DNA of 64,000 nt. It comes from Cocleimonas flava (GTDB taxonomy: Bacteria; Pseudomonadota; Gammaproteobacteria; Thiotrichales; Thiotrichaceae). Position numbers and translations under genes: made by a program. The notes under the pieces were generated by a model, which saw nothing but the letters and a program-made list of their open reading frames with translations, made no database searches and had not been told where the DNA came from. The stretch lies in assembly GCF_004339015.1 (NCBI RefSeq), contig NZ_SMFQ01000005.1:186001-250000 (forward strand). The letters run 5' to 3'. The first letter of the stretch is position 1; each line of letters starts with the position of its first letter. Of this stretch, positions 1-8,872 are shown in pieces.

Positions 1-1013
1 CTATCATCCAGGCTCCGATGGCCGGAGTTCAGGATAGTACGCTCGCATTGGCTGTCTCAGCAGCTGGTGCGTTAGGCTCCCTTCCCTGTGCAATGCTGAG
101 CAATGATGCATTAAAACAAGAATTAGATGTCCTGAAATCTCATACGGATAACCCAATTAATATTAACTTTTTCTGCCACACTCCACCGACACCTAATAAA
201 GATGCCGAAAATAATTGGCACAAAGCACTTCAGCCCTTCTTTAGTGAATGTGGTATTGACCCTAATGACATTCCAGACGGCCCAAGTCGCGAACCATTTA
301 GCCACGATATAGCTGATATTCTGGAAGCCTTTAAACCCACGATAATAAGCTTTCATTTTGGCTTACCCGCAAAAGATCTTTTACAACGAGTTAAAGGCTG
401 GAGCACAAAAATCATTAGCTCTGCCACCACAATTGAAGAAGCATTATGGTTAGAGGCCAATGGGGCGGATGGTATTATTGCTCAAGGGCTAGAAGCAGGC
501 GGACATAGAGGCATGTTCTTATCAAAAGATCTGAACACCCAAATGGGAACATTCGCGTTGCTGCCTCAAATTGTTAAACGAGTAAATGTGCCCGTGATAG
601 CAGCTGGAGGCATTGCAGATGAACACGGTGTTGCCTCTGCATTAAAACTGGGCGCATCAGCGGTACAAATTGGTACGGCATATCTACTTTGCAATGAATC
701 GAATGTTACTCCACTACATCGGACGGCTCTTAAAAGTGACACTGCTCATCAAACAGCTATCACCAATGTATTTTCTGGCAGACCAGCTAGAGGAATAATT
801 AATCGGATAATTTCAGAACTAGGACCGATCAGCACTCAAACACCAGAGTTTCCATTAGCATTGACAGCTATTTCGGCCCTGAGAAATAAAGCAGAAGCTC
901 AAGGTTCTTCAGATTTTTCCCCTTTATGGAGCGGCCAGAATATCAGCGGGTGTAAAGAAATCTCAGCCACCGAATTGACAAAGCAATTAGCCTCGGGCGT
1001 TAAAAGAATTTAA
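1..1013 (+). CDS. nitronate monooxygenase (2-nitropropane dioxygenase family), 5' end cut by window edge
   Basis: FMN-dependent TIM-barrel enzyme that oxidises alkyl nitronates to a carbonyl compound and nitrite. The open frame runs in from the window start with residues IIQAPMAG, the conserved N-terminal strand of this family, so the ATG at 18 is internal and only a few codons are missing. Visible family marks are the segment GLEAGGHRG at about 490-515 (the His is the usual catalytic base), PVIAAGGIAD at about 590-620 and GASAVQIGTAYL at about 650-685, the last two forming the FMN phosphate site. The stop codon overlaps the A-run of an intergenic repeat copy. The family assignment is firm; the true substrate is not readable, since many members are annotated only by homology. 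The neighbours give no pathway context. Confidence 0.9.
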   Translation, partial: IIQAPMAGVQDSTLALAVSAAGALGSLPCAMLSNDALKQELDVLKSHTDNPININFFCHTPPTPNKDAENNWHKALQPFFSECGIDPNDIPDGPSREPFSHDIADILEAFKPTIISFHFGLPAKDLLQRVKGWSTKIISSATTIEEALWLEANGADGIIAQGLEAGGHRGMFLSKDLNTQMGTFALLPQIVKRVNVPVIAAGGIADEHGVASALKLGASAVQIGTAYLLCNESNVTPLHRTALKSDTAHQTAITNVFSGRPARGIINRIISELGPISTQTPEFPLALTAISALRNKAEAQGSSDFSPLWSGQNISGCKEISATELTKQLASGVKRI

Positions 1014-1040
1014 AAAAAGGCTTATAAGTAGGGGGGTGTC
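1012..1040 (-). repeat. C6-TACTT intergenic repeat, copy 1 (minus orientation)
   Basis: Read on the minus strand this is ACACCCCCCTACTTATAAGC followed by a T-run. The C-run lies at 1031-1036 and the T-tract at 1012-1018, touching the stop codon of the nitronate monooxygenase gene. It is one of two single copies in opposite orientation in this convergent gap. Confidence 0.75.
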
Positions 1041-1109
1041 AAATTAGCTATATCGAATGGAATTGCCTATACAAGATCATAAAAAACACAAGTTTCTTTT
1101 AATAAACCT

Positions 1110-1138
1110 AAGTCCCCCCCTACTTTTGGGTAGTTTTT
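1110..1138 (+). repeat. C7-TACTTTT intergenic repeat, copy 2
   Basis: A run of seven C at 1114-1120 is followed by TACTTTTGGG and a T5 tract. AAGT and ACTT flank the C-run as short inverted arms, and CCC/GGG can pair across the TACTTTT loop. It lies about 70 bp from copy 1 in the opposite orientation, in the gap between two convergent genes. Confidence 0.75.
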
Positions 1139-1217
1139 AGATTTTAATGCTTTTAAGACTCATATTAAATTCATGAAGTATTAGATATTGCTTACAAAGG
1201 ATTTTCCAAACTCTAAA

Positions 1218-1562
1218 TTACTCGCCTTCGTAATGTGAGCCCAACAATAAAGCTTTCATATTTCCTTTAGATTTATATGAGTGAAATAACAAATACGCAA
1301 AACCAAACATGCCCCCCATGAAAATACTCAGAAAGCCGTATATTGAACCTTTCAGTTTGGATTCTTCCCGCCAATAAACCCAAGCACAAAGTAACAACAA
1401 ATGTATCAGGAAATCAGTATTAAACTGAGAACGCCATTCATTACCAAACAGATCACCAAAGAAAACCGCAGGCCAATTGAAGCCAAGCTGAGTTACGGCA
1501 TATAGAGTGATACCCATAATTAACAGCCAGGATAGCATGAGGAAACCTCTTAAAATTGTCAT
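1218..1562 (-). CDS. small three-helix membrane protein, DUF2834-like
   Basis: A 114-residue hydrophobic protein of unknown function. I see about three membrane segments, at residues 5-25, 48-65 and 75-95, separated by short polar loops, with a charged C-terminus. The size, segment pattern and the loop NWPAVFFGDLFGNEW resemble the DUF2834 family of small integral membrane proteins, but this is pattern recognition only. The start has a good ribosome site (GGGAG ahead of the ATG at 1562). It diverges from the XRE regulator gene, with a perfect palindrome in the shared promoter region, so that regulator may control it. Its biochemical role cannot be read. Confidence 0.65.
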   Translation of the reverse strand: MTILRGFLMLSWLLIMGITLYAVTQLGFNWPAVFFGDLFGNEWRSQFNTDFLIHLLLLCAWVYWREESKLKGSIYGFLSIFMGGMFGFAYLLFHSYKSKGNMKALLLGSHYEGE

Positions 1563-1623
1563 TACGTACTCCCTTAATTTTTAAATTGATGAATACATTC
1601 TTTCATTGACGGGTAATCAAAAC

Positions 1624-1642
1624 AATTACCTCAGAGGTAATT
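1624..1642. promoter_or_regulatory. 19-bp perfect palindrome, probable operator
   Basis: AATTACCTC and GAGGTAATT are separated by a single A. The site lies in the divergent region just upstream of a TATAAT -10 box at 1663-1668 that points toward the XRE regulator gene, so it overlaps the -35 region. Its size and symmetry fit a dimeric helix-turn-helix regulator, most simply the adjacent XRE protein acting on itself and the divergent membrane gene. That binding is inference. Confidence 0.6.
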
Positions 1643-1662
1643 TTATAAAAGTCATTTCGTCA

Positions 1663-1668
1663 TATAAT
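1663..1668 (+). promoter_or_regulatory. -10 box of the XRE regulator promoter
   Basis: A consensus TATAAT hexamer lies 39 bp upstream of the ATG at 1707. No good -35 is present at 16-18 bp spacing, which would be expected if the promoter depends on or is controlled through the palindrome just upstream. Confidence 0.5.
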
Positions 1669-1706
1669 ATGAATCACTAGAAACATTCTATTTGTACAAA
1701 CTAACC

Positions 1707-2504
1707 ATGAATATCGGCGAACAATTACGTTTTTGGCGTAAACACAAAAACTTTAGTCAACTTGATTTAGCCTTAGAGTCCGGCGTAAGCAACAAACACA
1801 TTAGTTTTATTGAAACGGAACGTAGTAAACCGAGTAAGCAGATGATCCTTACCCTCTGTGATGTACTCAATATACCGATAAGGAATCGCAATGAAATGCT
1901 ATCTGCCGCGGGTTTTTCAGATCATTACACACGGACTCCTATTGATCATGCAGAAATGTCGAGATTAAGACAAACTTTGGAAATTATTTTAGAGAAGCAA
2001 GAACCATATCCTTTGACAGTTTTGGATTGGGAGTGGAATATCATTTTAAAAAATAATGCATTCGATCATATCACTCAAACAATAAGAGCCGAGTTCCCAG
2101 AATTTACCTCTTCAATGAATATCGCTGAATTAGTTCTCTCACCCAATGGATTTAAAACTTTCTTACAAAATTGGGAAGAAGTAGCCATCACGACATTAAG
2201 ACGATTACAACAAGAACAACAAGAGTCTCCTGGACGTCATCACAAAATACTAAATAACCTTAAGAATTATCCCGGTGTTGCAGAATTAGCATTATCTGCA
2301 ACACTCGAAAGAAAATCCGAGCCTTTTATTTATGTTGATTTTTGTATGGGAGAACAGACATTGAAATTTCTCACAACATTAACCTCGTTTGGCACCCCCA
2401 TAGATATCACAGCCGCGGAAATTATGATCGAATCGTATTACCCTGCAGATGATGATACCCGCTCATATCTTGAACAAGCAGCAACAGAATCAACCAGTCA
2501 TTAG
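1707..2504 (+). CDS. XRE-family transcriptional regulator with MmyB-like ligand domain
   Basis: DNA-binding regulator of 265 residues. Residues about 5-60 form a Cro/C1-type helix-turn-helix (GEQLRFWRKHKNFSQLDLA, then SNKHISFIETERSKPS), followed by a C-terminal domain from about residue 100 with the PYPLTVLDWEWNIILKNNAF signature of the MmyB-like, PAS-like ligand-binding family. An in-frame TTG at 1692 would add five residues; the ATG at 1707 is preferred because it begins with the usual MNIGEQLR pattern. Proteins of this type often govern adjacent oxidoreductase genes. Here an aldo/keto reductase lies immediately downstream in convergent orientation and a small membrane protein lies divergently. 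The ligand and targets are unknown. Confidence 0.88.
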   Translation: MNIGEQLRFWRKHKNFSQLDLALESGVSNKHISFIETERSKPSKQMILTLCDVLNIPIRNRNEMLSAAGFSDHYTRTPIDHAEMSRLRQTLEIILEKQEPYPLTVLDWEWNIILKNNAFDHITQTIRAEFPEFTSSMNIAELVLSPNGFKTFLQNWEEVAITTLRRLQQEQQESPGRHHKILNNLKNYPGVAELALSATLERKSEPFIYVDFCMGEQTLKFLTTLTSFGTPIDITAAEIMIESYYPADDDTRSYLEQAATESTSH

Positions 2505-2531
2505 TTAAGTGATGCTCATACTTAACAATAA

Positions 2532-3527
2532 TCAATCTCTTTCTGAATCTATGCTTTCCATCAATGCTTTTGAATAACGCTCACCTTTGACAGTTTCATC
2601 ATTAATCAATTGATCTAACTGCTCAACGATTTCTATAGAAAGTTGTATATCGCCGGCTCCCGCATTTTCTAACATGTGATCAATGTTGCTGGTTCCTGGA
2701 ATTGGAATAATGTCCTCACCTTTAGCAAGTAGCCAGGCAAGTGATAATTGCGCCATAGTACAATCGACTTGTTCTGCAATTTCAGCGAAAGGAATAAGTA
2801 ATTTAGCGTTTTCAGCAAAGTTTTCAGGTTCAAAACGAGGACGCGCAATAGTCGCACGAAAATTATCATCACCCAGTGTGGAGACATCAGTAATCTTACC
2901 CGTCAAGAATTGACGACCTAAGGGAGAAAACGCAACAAAGGTCACTCCTAACTCTCGACAGGTATCCAATACTTTTCTTTCAGGGGTTCGTGACCATAAT
3001 GAATATTCAGACTGCAATGCAGTGATAGGGTATTCATTATGCGCACGTTGGAGACTATCAGAGCTGACTTCTGACAACCCGACACTACGAATCTTCCCTT
3101 GCTCAACTAAACGCGCTAAAGCGCCTACACTCTCTTCTACGGGGATATTAGGATCTATACGATGCAAGTAATAAAGATCAATCACATCGGTGTTTAATCG
3201 CTTAAGACTGTCTTCACAGGTTTTATAGAGTACTTCCGGCCGACCATTTGTTTCTGTATGACCTTCTGCATTCTTATAGATGCCACATTTACTTGCCAAC
3301 GTGAATTCTGAACGACGATGTGAGAGCCCTTTACCAATTTGTTCTTCACTATGACCCATTCCATACATTGCGGCAGTATCTAGGAATGTATAGCCACTAT
3401 CGAGCGCTTCGTTGAGCAGCTGGTGAGAATATTCTTCAGTCGGTCTTGGGCCGTAACCCATAGAATAATTCATGCACCCCAAACCGAGTGAAGATATTGT
3501 GAACAAACCTAATTTTCTTGTATGCAT
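2532..3527 (-). CDS. aldo/keto reductase
   Basis: NADPH-dependent oxidoreductase of 331 residues with an (alpha/beta)8 barrel, reducing aldehydes or ketones. The tetrad residues are visible: Asp in FLDTAAMYG, Tyr in the same motif, Lys in LASKCG and His in YYLHRID. The C-terminal IPIPGTSNIDHMLENAGA segment is the usual NADP-binding end. The closest general type is the AKR13/YajO-like subgroup that begins KLG...SSLGLGCMNYS. It converges on the XRE regulator gene with a 27-bp gap. A copy of the intergenic repeat and the rpsT terminator lie upstream. The physiological substrate cannot be assigned. Confidence 0.92.
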   Translation of the reverse strand: MHTRKLGLFTISSLGLGCMNYSMGYGPRPTEEYSHQLLNEALDSGYTFLDTAAMYGMGHSEEQIGKGLSHRRSEFTLASKCGIYKNAEGHTETNGRPEVLYKTCEDSLKRLNTDVIDLYYLHRIDPNIPVEESVGALARLVEQGKIRSVGLSEVSSDSLQRAHNEYPITALQSEYSLWSRTPERKVLDTCRELGVTFVAFSPLGRQFLTGKITDVSTLGDDNFRATIARPRFEPENFAENAKLLIPFAEIAEQVDCTMAQLSLAWLLAKGEDIIPIPGTSNIDHMLENAGAGDIQLSIEIVEQLDQLINDETVKGERYSKALMESIDSERD

Positions 3528-3619
3528 TGTTGTCAGCTTCTAATGTTAATTTGTTAGATGTTTATGAGGCACATTATATAATGAAATCCCCTCTGAAATA
3601 GATGGTTTTTAAAATACCC

Positions 3620-3643
3620 CACCCCCCTACTTTAGAGGCATTT
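3620..3643 (+). repeat. C6-TACTTT intergenic repeat, copy 3
   Basis: A C-run at 3622-3627 is followed by TACTTTAGAGGCATTT. It is antisense to both flanking genes (rpsT and the aldo/keto reductase are on the minus strand). The T-tract is short here (T3) and hairpin potential is weak, so it is not a convincing terminator in either direction. Confidence 0.7.
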
Positions 3644-3660
3644 CCTGTTTATTTTAGGCA

Positions 3661-3694
3661 AAAAAAAGCCAGCTAATAAAGCTGGCTCTTTTTA
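3661..3694 (-). terminator. rpsT terminator (bidirectional hairpin)
   Basis: Perfect 8-bp stem AGCCAGCT / AGCTGGCT (3667-3674 and 3680-3687) with loop AATAA. For leftward transcription it is followed by a seven-U tract (A-run at 3661-3667). It starts 14 bp after the rpsT stop codon. Confidence 0.92.
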
Positions 3695-3707
3695 AATCTT
3701 TCAGATC

Positions 3708-3968
3708 TTACATTGCTTGAACTTTTGCATTCAAACGGCTTTTAGATCTTGCAGCTTTATTCTTATGAATAATGCCTTTGTTTACGCTAGAGTCGATAGC
3801 AGGCACAGCTTCTTTATAAGCTGCTACAGCCTTTTCTTTATCACCAGCTTCTATAGCGTATAGAACGTTCTTAACGGTTGTGCGCATACCAGAACGGATG
3901 TGTTTATTATGCTGACGTCTGTTTTCAGATTGACGTGCGCGCTTCTTAGCTGATGTAATATTTGGCAA
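3708..3968 (-). CDS. rpsT: 30S ribosomal protein S20
   Basis: Basic, alpha-helical primary-binding protein of the small subunit body that contacts 16S rRNA helices 9 and 44. At 86 residues it matches the family length. It shows the typical lysine/arginine-rich start [18 protein letters not shown] and the C-terminal [14 protein letters not shown]. It is a single-gene unit with its own promoter (TTGAAG / CATAAT) about 40 bp upstream of the start and a strong hairpin terminator just downstream. The preceding bioB gene also reads leftward but ends 128 bp away. Confidence 0.97.
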   Translation of the reverse strand: MPNITSAKKRARQSENRRQHNKHIRSGMRTTVKNVLYAIEAGDKEKAVAAYKEAVPAIDSSVNKGIIHKNKAARSKSRLNAKVQAM

Positions 3969-4007
3969 TGTACTTCTCCCACATGGGCATTTAAAAACAA
4001 GGGACGC

Positions 4008-4036
4008 ATTATGCCGATTTTTATTTACAACTTCAA
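4008..4036 (-). promoter_or_regulatory. rpsT promoter
   Basis: On the minus strand: -35 TTGAAG (4031-4036), a 17-bp AT-rich spacer and -10 CATAAT (4008-4013), followed by a GCG discriminator. The string GGCATAATGCG is shared exactly with the putative promoter in the rpsJ-rplC gap, which suggests common growth-rate control. Confidence 0.75.
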
Positions 4037-4096
4037 CAGTCTTTTCGGCATAATTACATTAAAAATGAAAATAAATTTACTTAGTGATTCTGTACC

Positions 4097-5092
4097 CTAA
4101 GCTAATTGTTTTTCTGGCATGTTTTCTTGCTCTGCATTAAGTCCTTTTTCAGGGTTAATATCTAAGCGAGTAAACAATTTTTGATCATGACTTTCTTCTG
4201 GATTATCAGTGGTTAACAGCCTATCACCATAGAACATGGAGTTAGCTCCAGCGAAGAAACACCAGGCCTGCATTTCGTCATTCATCTCCGTTCTGCCCGC
4301 AGATAAACGAACATATGATTTTGGCATAATAATACGAGCTACAGCGATGGTACGTATAAATTCAAACGGGTCAAGCTTATCAATTCCATCTAAAGGAGTA
4401 CCTTTTACTTGAACCAGATCATTGATAGGTACAGATTCAGGATGCTGAGGTAGGTTAGCAAGTTCTTGCAAAAGTCTTGCACGATCTCTGCGTGTCTCGC
4501 CCATACCTAAAATACCACCAGAACATACGTTGATACCTGCATTTCGTACATGCTCAAGCGTATCTAAACGATCCTGATATGTACGCGTTGAAATAACAGT
4601 GCCGTAGAACTCAGGAGAAGTATCAAGATTGTGGTTGTAATAATCCAAACCAACCTCTTTTAACTTTTGTGCTTGCTGCTCTTTTAACATTCCAAGCGTT
4701 ACACAAGTTTCCATCCCCATGTCTTTAACTGTCTTAATCATCTCAATGACATGATCAAGACTTTTGTCTGTAGGATTACGCCACGCTGCACCCATACAAA
4801 AACGAGTTGCACCATTGTTTTTAGCTTCAGTAGCTGCTTCAACAACTTCAGATATAGGTAATAATCTTTCTCGCTCTAGACCAGTATCATTTTTTGAAGA
4901 TTGTGAACAATAAGAACAATCTTCAGGACAAGCGCCTGTTTTAATACTTAACAAAGTACTAATCTGAACCTCATTAGGATTGAAACATTCTCTGTGTATC
5001 GAGTGTGACTTAAACATTAAGTCATTAAACGGTAAATCGAATAATGCTTCAATTTCTTCAGTGTTCCAGTTGTTACGTACTTCGACCATCAT
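4097..5092 (-). CDS. bioB: biotin synthase
   Basis: Radical-SAM enzyme that inserts sulphur into dethiobiotin, the last step of biotin synthesis, using a [4Fe-4S] and a sacrificial [2Fe-2S] cluster. The CxxxCxxC motif is at C55, C59 and C62 ([15 protein letters not shown]). [16 protein letters not shown] and [11 protein letters not shown] are further family blocks, and the 331-residue length is normal. The ATG at 5092 overlaps the stop of the upstream membrane-protein gene (ATGA), so the two are translationally coupled. No other bio gene is in the window, so the pathway is split elsewhere in the genome. A second ATG follows immediately, so the start is uncertain by one codon. Confidence 0.97.
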   Translation of the reverse strand: MMVEVRNNWNTEEIEALFDLPFNDLMFKSHSIHRECFNPNEVQISTLLSIKTGACPEDCSYCSQSSKNDTGLERERLLPISEVVEAATEAKNNGATRFCMGAAWRNPTDKSLDHVIEMIKTVKDMGMETCVTLGMLKEQQAQKLKEVGLDYYNHNLDTSPEFYGTVISTRTYQDRLDTLEHVRNAGINVCSGGILGMGETRRDRARLLQELANLPQHPESVPINDLVQVKGTPLDGIDKLDPFEFIRTIAVARIIMPKSYVRLSAGRTEMNDEMQAWCFFAGANSMFYGDRLLTTDNPEESHDQKLFTRLDINPEKGLNAEQENMPEKQLA

Positions 5093-5499
5093 GTATTACC
5101 TGTATTCCTTGTATTATCCTTGTACTCTGTATCTTTCCAATCTTCACGATTGATCTGCATTATCTCTTTAATAGACAGAGGAATCAAAACTAATGCACAT
5201 AATCCCCACAATAAAAGCGCATAACGAATATCTTCAAATAATACTCTCGGTGCAAAAGTAAGAATAACAACCAAAAAACCAGCTAGAGAATAAAAATAGT
5301 AAGCACCCTTCTGGGTGTAGTAACCGACTCTAGGATTAGGATGATGACGATATAATGCGTAAACAAACATAGATGCGCCAAACCAGAATATAAATAACGG
5401 GAAAGGGATAGCTATTGATAGAATATTTCCATAATGAAATAAACGCGCATTTTTCTTTGCCTGTTCTGCGGTAACAGTTTTATTGCTTCCTAGTGCCAT
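5089..5499 (-). CDS. small membrane protein coupled to bioB, function unknown
   Basis: A protein of 136 residues with about three hydrophobic segments ([20 protein letters not shown], then [18 protein letters not shown], then [17 protein letters not shown]) and a polar, charged C-terminal tail. The ATG at 5499 is preferred over the upstream frame opening at 5547, which would add an unlikely hydrophobic leader and overlap the promoter. Its stop overlaps the bioB start by four bases. Because bioB is the only coupled partner, a role near biotin metabolism or transport is possible, but no recognisable transporter motif is present. I do not recognise the family. Confidence 0.75.
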   Translation of the reverse strand: MALGSNKTVTAEQAKKNARLFHYGNILSIAIPFPLFIFWFGASMFVYALYRHHPNPRVGYYTQKGAYYFYSLAGFLVVILTFAPRVLFEDIRYALLLWGLCALVLIPLSIKEIMQINREDWKDTEYKDNTRNTGNT

Positions 5500-5529
5500 T
5501 ATCTTGTACTTGTTAAATAAGAGGCAAAC

Positions 5530-5557
5530 AGTGTAGCCCCAAATCATTTTCAGTCAA
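5530..5557 (-). promoter_or_regulatory. promoter of the membrane protein - bioB operon
   Basis: On the minus strand: -35 TTGACT (5552-5557), a 16-bp spacer and -10 TACACT (5530-5535), about 31 bp upstream of the ATG at 5499. It is a good sigma-70 match. I see no BirA-type operator. Confidence 0.65.
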
Positions 5558-5851
5558 TGACGAAAATCAAACGCACTGAAGTAATATCATTAGTAACTTT
5601 AAACCGCATCAAATAACAAAGAGAATAACCAAGACTAACCAAAAGATATCTTATTCTTATGTACTATGTAGTGAGTACAAGAGTTAGATAGATATAATTA
5701 AATAACCTTTTGAAGTAATACGAATATATTCGCAATTATCACAAGGTTACATTCTAAAATATAAACTACTCAACTCTTACAAATTCCTTTCAAGAATAAG
5801 TTAACGATTATCTATCTAATTTTAGATACGAATAATCTTTATAAAATTCAT
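5558..5851. other. gene-free stretch with nested inverted repeats
   Basis: No credible ORF. It contains an 11-bp perfect inverted pair (TTAGATAGATA at 5684-5694 and TATCTATCTAA at 5809-5819) and a 9-bp pair (CTTATTCTT at 5650-5658 and AAGAATAAG at 5792-5800). There are also a local hairpin TATCTAA-TT-TTAGATA (5813-5828) and a GTACT/AGTAC pair near 5661-5678. The stretch is very AT-rich. It could be the relic of a small mobile element or a structured 3' region after rplQ. Confidence 0.4.
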
Positions 5852-5882
5852 AAAAAAAGCCGAGATAAACTCAGCTTTTTTT
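5852..5882 (-). terminator. rplQ (alpha operon) terminator
   Basis: Hairpin with arms AAAAAAAGC-GAG and CTC-GCTTTTTTT around loop ATAAA. It lies 17 bp after the rplQ stop, with a long U-tract in both directions. It ends the long leftward S10-spc-alpha transcript. Confidence 0.9.
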
Positions 5883-5898
5883 ATTTCTTAGTTACAGA

Positions 5899-6270
5899 TT
5901 ACTCTGCAGCTTCAGGACGATCTACAAACTCAATGTAAGCCATTGGAGCATTATCACCAGCACGATAACCGCACTTAATGATTCTTGTGTATCCACCCGG
6001 ACGCTCTTTGTAACGAGGACCTAATTCATTGAATAAGATGCCTACACACTCATCGTCACGCAATCTTGCAAATGCAGTACGACGGTTATGAACTGAATCT
6101 TCTTTAGCACGTGTAACTAATGGCTCAGCCACACGACGCAATTCTTTTGCTTTAGCAACAGTTGTTTTGATAGCTCCATGCTTAATTAAAGCTGTAGATA
6201 AGCTCTGCAATGTTGCTTTACGGTGACTACTGTTACGGCTAAGTTGTCTGCCTATTTTATGATGACGCAT
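5899..6270 (-). CDS. rplQ: 50S ribosomal protein L17
   Basis: Large-subunit protein near the exit-tunnel face and the last gene of the alpha operon. It has 123 residues, starting [19 protein letters not shown] and containing [18 protein letters not shown] and the C-terminal [12 protein letters not shown], all typical of bacterial L17. It follows rpoA with a 54-bp gap and is closed by a strong terminator. The bacterial-only family makes the call secure. Confidence 0.97.
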   Translation of the reverse strand: MRHHKIGRQLSRNSSHRKATLQSLSTALIKHGAIKTTVAKAKELRRVAEPLVTRAKEDSVHNRRTAFARLRDDECVGILFNELGPRYKERPGGYTRIIKCGYRAGDNAPMAYIEFVDRPEAAE

Positions 6271-6324
6271 GTTGTAAACCTTAAATTTTTGTTTCTAATT
6301 AGTTAATTATTCGATTATATCGAA

Positions 6325-7323
6325 TTAACCAACTCTTACATCCTTAGTCTCAATTGATGCAGGAGGCCAGTTCTCTAAACGAGCGCCAAGCGTCAAACCA
6401 TGAGATGCAAGGATATCTTTGATTTCTGTTAAAGACTTCTTACCTAAATTAGGTGTTTTAAGTAGCTCTACTTCAGTTTTCTGTACTAGATCGCCAATGT
6501 AGTAAACTTGCTCTGCTTTAAGACAGTTAGCTGATCTTACAGTTAGCTCTAAATCGTCGACTGGACGAAGAAGAACTGGATCTATTTCAGGCTCTGGCTC
6601 AACTTCTGGCTCAGGCTCAATAATTGTAAGATCGAAGAATACAGCTAATTGCTCATGCAATATAGTTGCAGCATCACTGATCGTTTCTTCTGCGTCTATT
6701 GATCCATCAGACTGAAGCTCAATAATTAATTTATCAAGATCAGTTCTGTTTTCTACACGAGCACTATCAACATCATAAGACACACGCACGACTGGACTAA
6801 AAGATGCATCCAAAACCAAAGTTCCCAAAGGAAGCTCTGGAGAATCAGGACCACGGCGAACAGGAGCTGGTTGATACCCTCTTCCCTTTTCTACCTTAAT
6901 CGTCATCTCTAACTCTCTATCAGTAGTTAGAGTAGCGATAACAGCATCAGGATCAACAATTTCAACGTCGTGATCCAATTGAATATCACCAGCAGTAATA
7001 ACACCCGGACCTTGTTTTCTAAGGTCAAGTGATACTTCTTCTTTAGTATTCAAACGGAATGCAAGCTTCTTCATATTAAGAAGAATATCTACTACATCTT
7101 CCTGAACACCATCAAGAGCTGTGTATTCATGATCAACACCAGTGATCTTAACTTCTGTTACAGCACAACCAGGCACAGACGACAGAAGAATTCTACGTAG
7201 GGCATTACCTAACGTGTGACCAAACCCTCTTTCAAGTGGTTCTAGTACAATCTTCGACGTATGATTACCCAGATCTTTGACCTGGATATTACGTGGCTTC
7301 AATAAATCTGTTGTTTTAGACAA
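6325..7323 (-). CDS. rpoA: DNA-directed RNA polymerase alpha subunit
   Basis: Dimerises to nucleate assembly of core RNA polymerase. The N-terminal domain (about 1-235) carries the assembly motif [20 protein letters not shown]. The C-terminal domain (about 250-325) carries [11 protein letters not shown], whose Arg263 corresponds to the E. coli Arg265 that binds UP elements. The linker is an unusually regular Glu-Pro run (about residues 236-249). The length of 332 is close to the family norm (329 in E. coli). AT-rich tracts seen upstream of several promoters here fit an alpha-CTD of this type. It sits in the standard alpha-operon position between rpsD and rplQ. Confidence 0.98.
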   Translation of the reverse strand: MSKTTDLLKPRNIQVKDLGNHTSKIVLEPLERGFGHTLGNALRRILLSSVPGCAVTEVKITGVDHEYTALDGVQEDVVDILLNMKKLAFRLNTKEEVSLDLRKQGPGVITAGDIQLDHDVEIVDPDAVIATLTTDRELEMTIKVEKGRGYQPAPVRRGPDSPELPLGTLVLDASFSPVVRVSYDVDSARVENRTDLDKLIIELQSDGSIDAEETISDAATILHEQLAVFFDLTIIEPEPEVEPEPEIDPVLLRPVDDLELTVRSANCLKAEQVYYIGDLVQKTEVELLKTPNLGKKSLTEIKDILASHGLTLGARLENWPPASIETKDVRVG

Positions 7324-7362
7324 AATATAAACCTCAATATTACTGAGACAAACTTAAGAAGT

Positions 7363-7983
7363 TTACTTAGAGTAAAGTTCCACAATTAGAGATTCATTAA
7401 TCTCTGCGGGCAATTCTTCACGTTCTGGGTTTGCCTTATAAGTACCTTCAAGTTTTTTAACATCAACTTCAAGCCACTCTGGAATTCCAATCTGATCAGC
7501 AACTGATACGGAATCAAGTATTCTTGTCTGCTTTTTAGATTTCTCTCTAACAGAAACAACATCACCAGCTTTAACTTGGTAAGATGGTATGTTTACAGCT
7601 TTACCGTTAACTAGTATTGATTTATGACTTACTAATTGACGAGCTTCTGCACGAGTTGATCCGTAACCCATTCTGTAGGTGACGTTATCTAATCTACTTT
7701 CTAAAAGCTGAAGCAGATTTTCACCTGTAGAACCTTTAAGGCGAACTGCTTCTTTAAAATAGTTTCTGAATTGCTTTTCAAGAACACCGTAGATACGACG
7801 TACTTTTTGCTTTTCACGTAACTGTAATCCGTAGTCTGATAAACGCGTACGTCTTTCACCGTGAACTCCTGGAACTTTTTCTAAGTTACATTTGTTCTCT
7901 AGTGCACGTCCACGTCCTTTCAAGTAAAGATCTGTACCTTCACGACGCATTAACTTACATTTAGGTCCGATATATCTGGCCAT
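7363..7983 (-). CDS. rpsD: 30S ribosomal protein S4
   Basis: 16S rRNA primary-binding protein that nucleates the 5' domain and, in E. coli, represses the alpha operon. It has 206 residues, beginning [19 protein letters not shown]. The S4 RNA-binding domain (about 95-155) shows [22 protein letters not shown] and [14 protein letters not shown]. The frame stays open to 8031, but that start would overlap rpsK by 35 bp and add residues foreign to the family. The ATG at 7983 lies 13 bp after the rpsK stop. The length equals that of E. coli S4. Confidence 0.97.
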   Translation of the reverse strand: MARYIGPKCKLMRREGTDLYLKGRGRALENKCNLEKVPGVHGERRTRLSDYGLQLREKQKVRRIYGVLEKQFRNYFKEAVRLKGSTGENLLQLLESRLDNVTYRMGYGSTRAEARQLVSHKSILVNGKAVNIPSYQVKAGDVVSVREKSKKQTRILDSVSVADQIGIPEWLEVDVKKLEGTYKANPEREELPAEINESLIVELYSK

Positions 7984-7996
7984 TACTTTTCTCCGA

Positions 7997-8383
7997 CTAC
8001 ACTCTACGCTTTTTAGGTGGACGACAACCATTATGTGGAATAGGTGTCACATCAATAATATTTGTAATTTTATAACCGATGTTATTAAGGGCACGAACAG
8101 CAGACTCTCGTCCTGGACCTGGTCCTTTCACATGAACATCTAAGTTTTTCAAACCAAATTGCTTAGCAGTTTCACCTGCTGTTTCAGCAGCAACCTGAGC
8201 CGCAAAAGGTGTACTTTTACGAGACCCACGGAATCCTGAACCACCAGCAGTAGCCCATGCTAAAGCGTTGCCTTGACGATCGGTTATAGTAATGATCGTG
8301 TTATTGAAAGAAGCATGCACATGTGCAATTCCATCGCTAACCGACTTTTTAACTTTTTTACGTGATTTGGTGGCTGTTGCCAT
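7997..8383 (-). CDS. rpsK: 30S ribosomal protein S11
   Basis: Platform protein of the small subunit, near the E-site codon and the Shine-Dalgarno helix. It has 128 residues with the family cores [18 protein letters not shown] and [14 protein letters not shown] and the C-terminal [13 protein letters not shown], close to identical to other gammaproteobacteria. Standard alpha-operon order: rpsM - rpsK - rpsD. Confidence 0.98.
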   Translation of the reverse strand: MATATKSRKKVKKSVSDGIAHVHASFNNTIITITDRQGNALAWATAGGSGFRGSRKSTPFAAQVAAETAGETAKQFGLKNLDVHVKGPGPGRESAVRALNNIGYKITNIIDVTPIPHNGCRPPKKRRV

Positions 8384-8440
8384 CTTTAATTACCCACTAA
8401 AATAAATGTTTTATATAGATTAATAATCTATATCGATTAA

Positions 8441-8797
8441 TTACTTACGAATTGGTTTTCTTGGACCTTTTCGTGTTCTAGCATTTGTTTTAGTACGTTG
8501 TCCACGTAGTGGTAATCCACGACGATGACGAACACCTCTAAAACAACCTAGATCCATAAGACTTTTGATATTCATAGAAACTTCACGTCTCAAATCACCT
8601 TCAACAGTGAATTTACCGACAGCGCTTCTAATGCGTTCAATTTCATCTTCAGAAAGTGCACTAATCTTAGTTGCTGGAGCTACATTAGCTTCAACACAAA
8701 TATTAGCTGCACGTGTTCTACCTATACCGTAAATAGAAGTTAATGCTATTACAGTATGCTTATTAACAGGGATATTAATACCCGCGATACGAGCCAT
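8441..8797 (-). CDS. rpsM: 30S ribosomal protein S13
   Basis: Head protein that contacts the P-site tRNA and makes the inter-subunit bridge with L5. It has 118 residues with [14 protein letters not shown] at the N-terminus, the helix-hairpin-helix segment [13 protein letters not shown] and the basic C-terminal tail [15 protein letters not shown]. The ATG at 8797 has a good ribosome site (AGGAG). The TTG one codon upstream is not needed. It is the first gene of the alpha cluster proper, following rpmJ. Confidence 0.97.
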   Translation of the reverse strand: MARIAGINIPVNKHTVIALTSIYGIGRTRAANICVEANVAPATKISALSEDEIERIRSAVGKFTVEGDLRREVSMNIKSLMDLGCFRGVRHRRGLPLRGQRTKTNARTRKGPRKPIRK

Positions 8798-8872
8798 CAA
8801 AACTCTCCTGACTGCTTGGAAAAGCGGGCAACAATACCCGAATTCACAGTGTTAATCAATAAAAAAAACATA

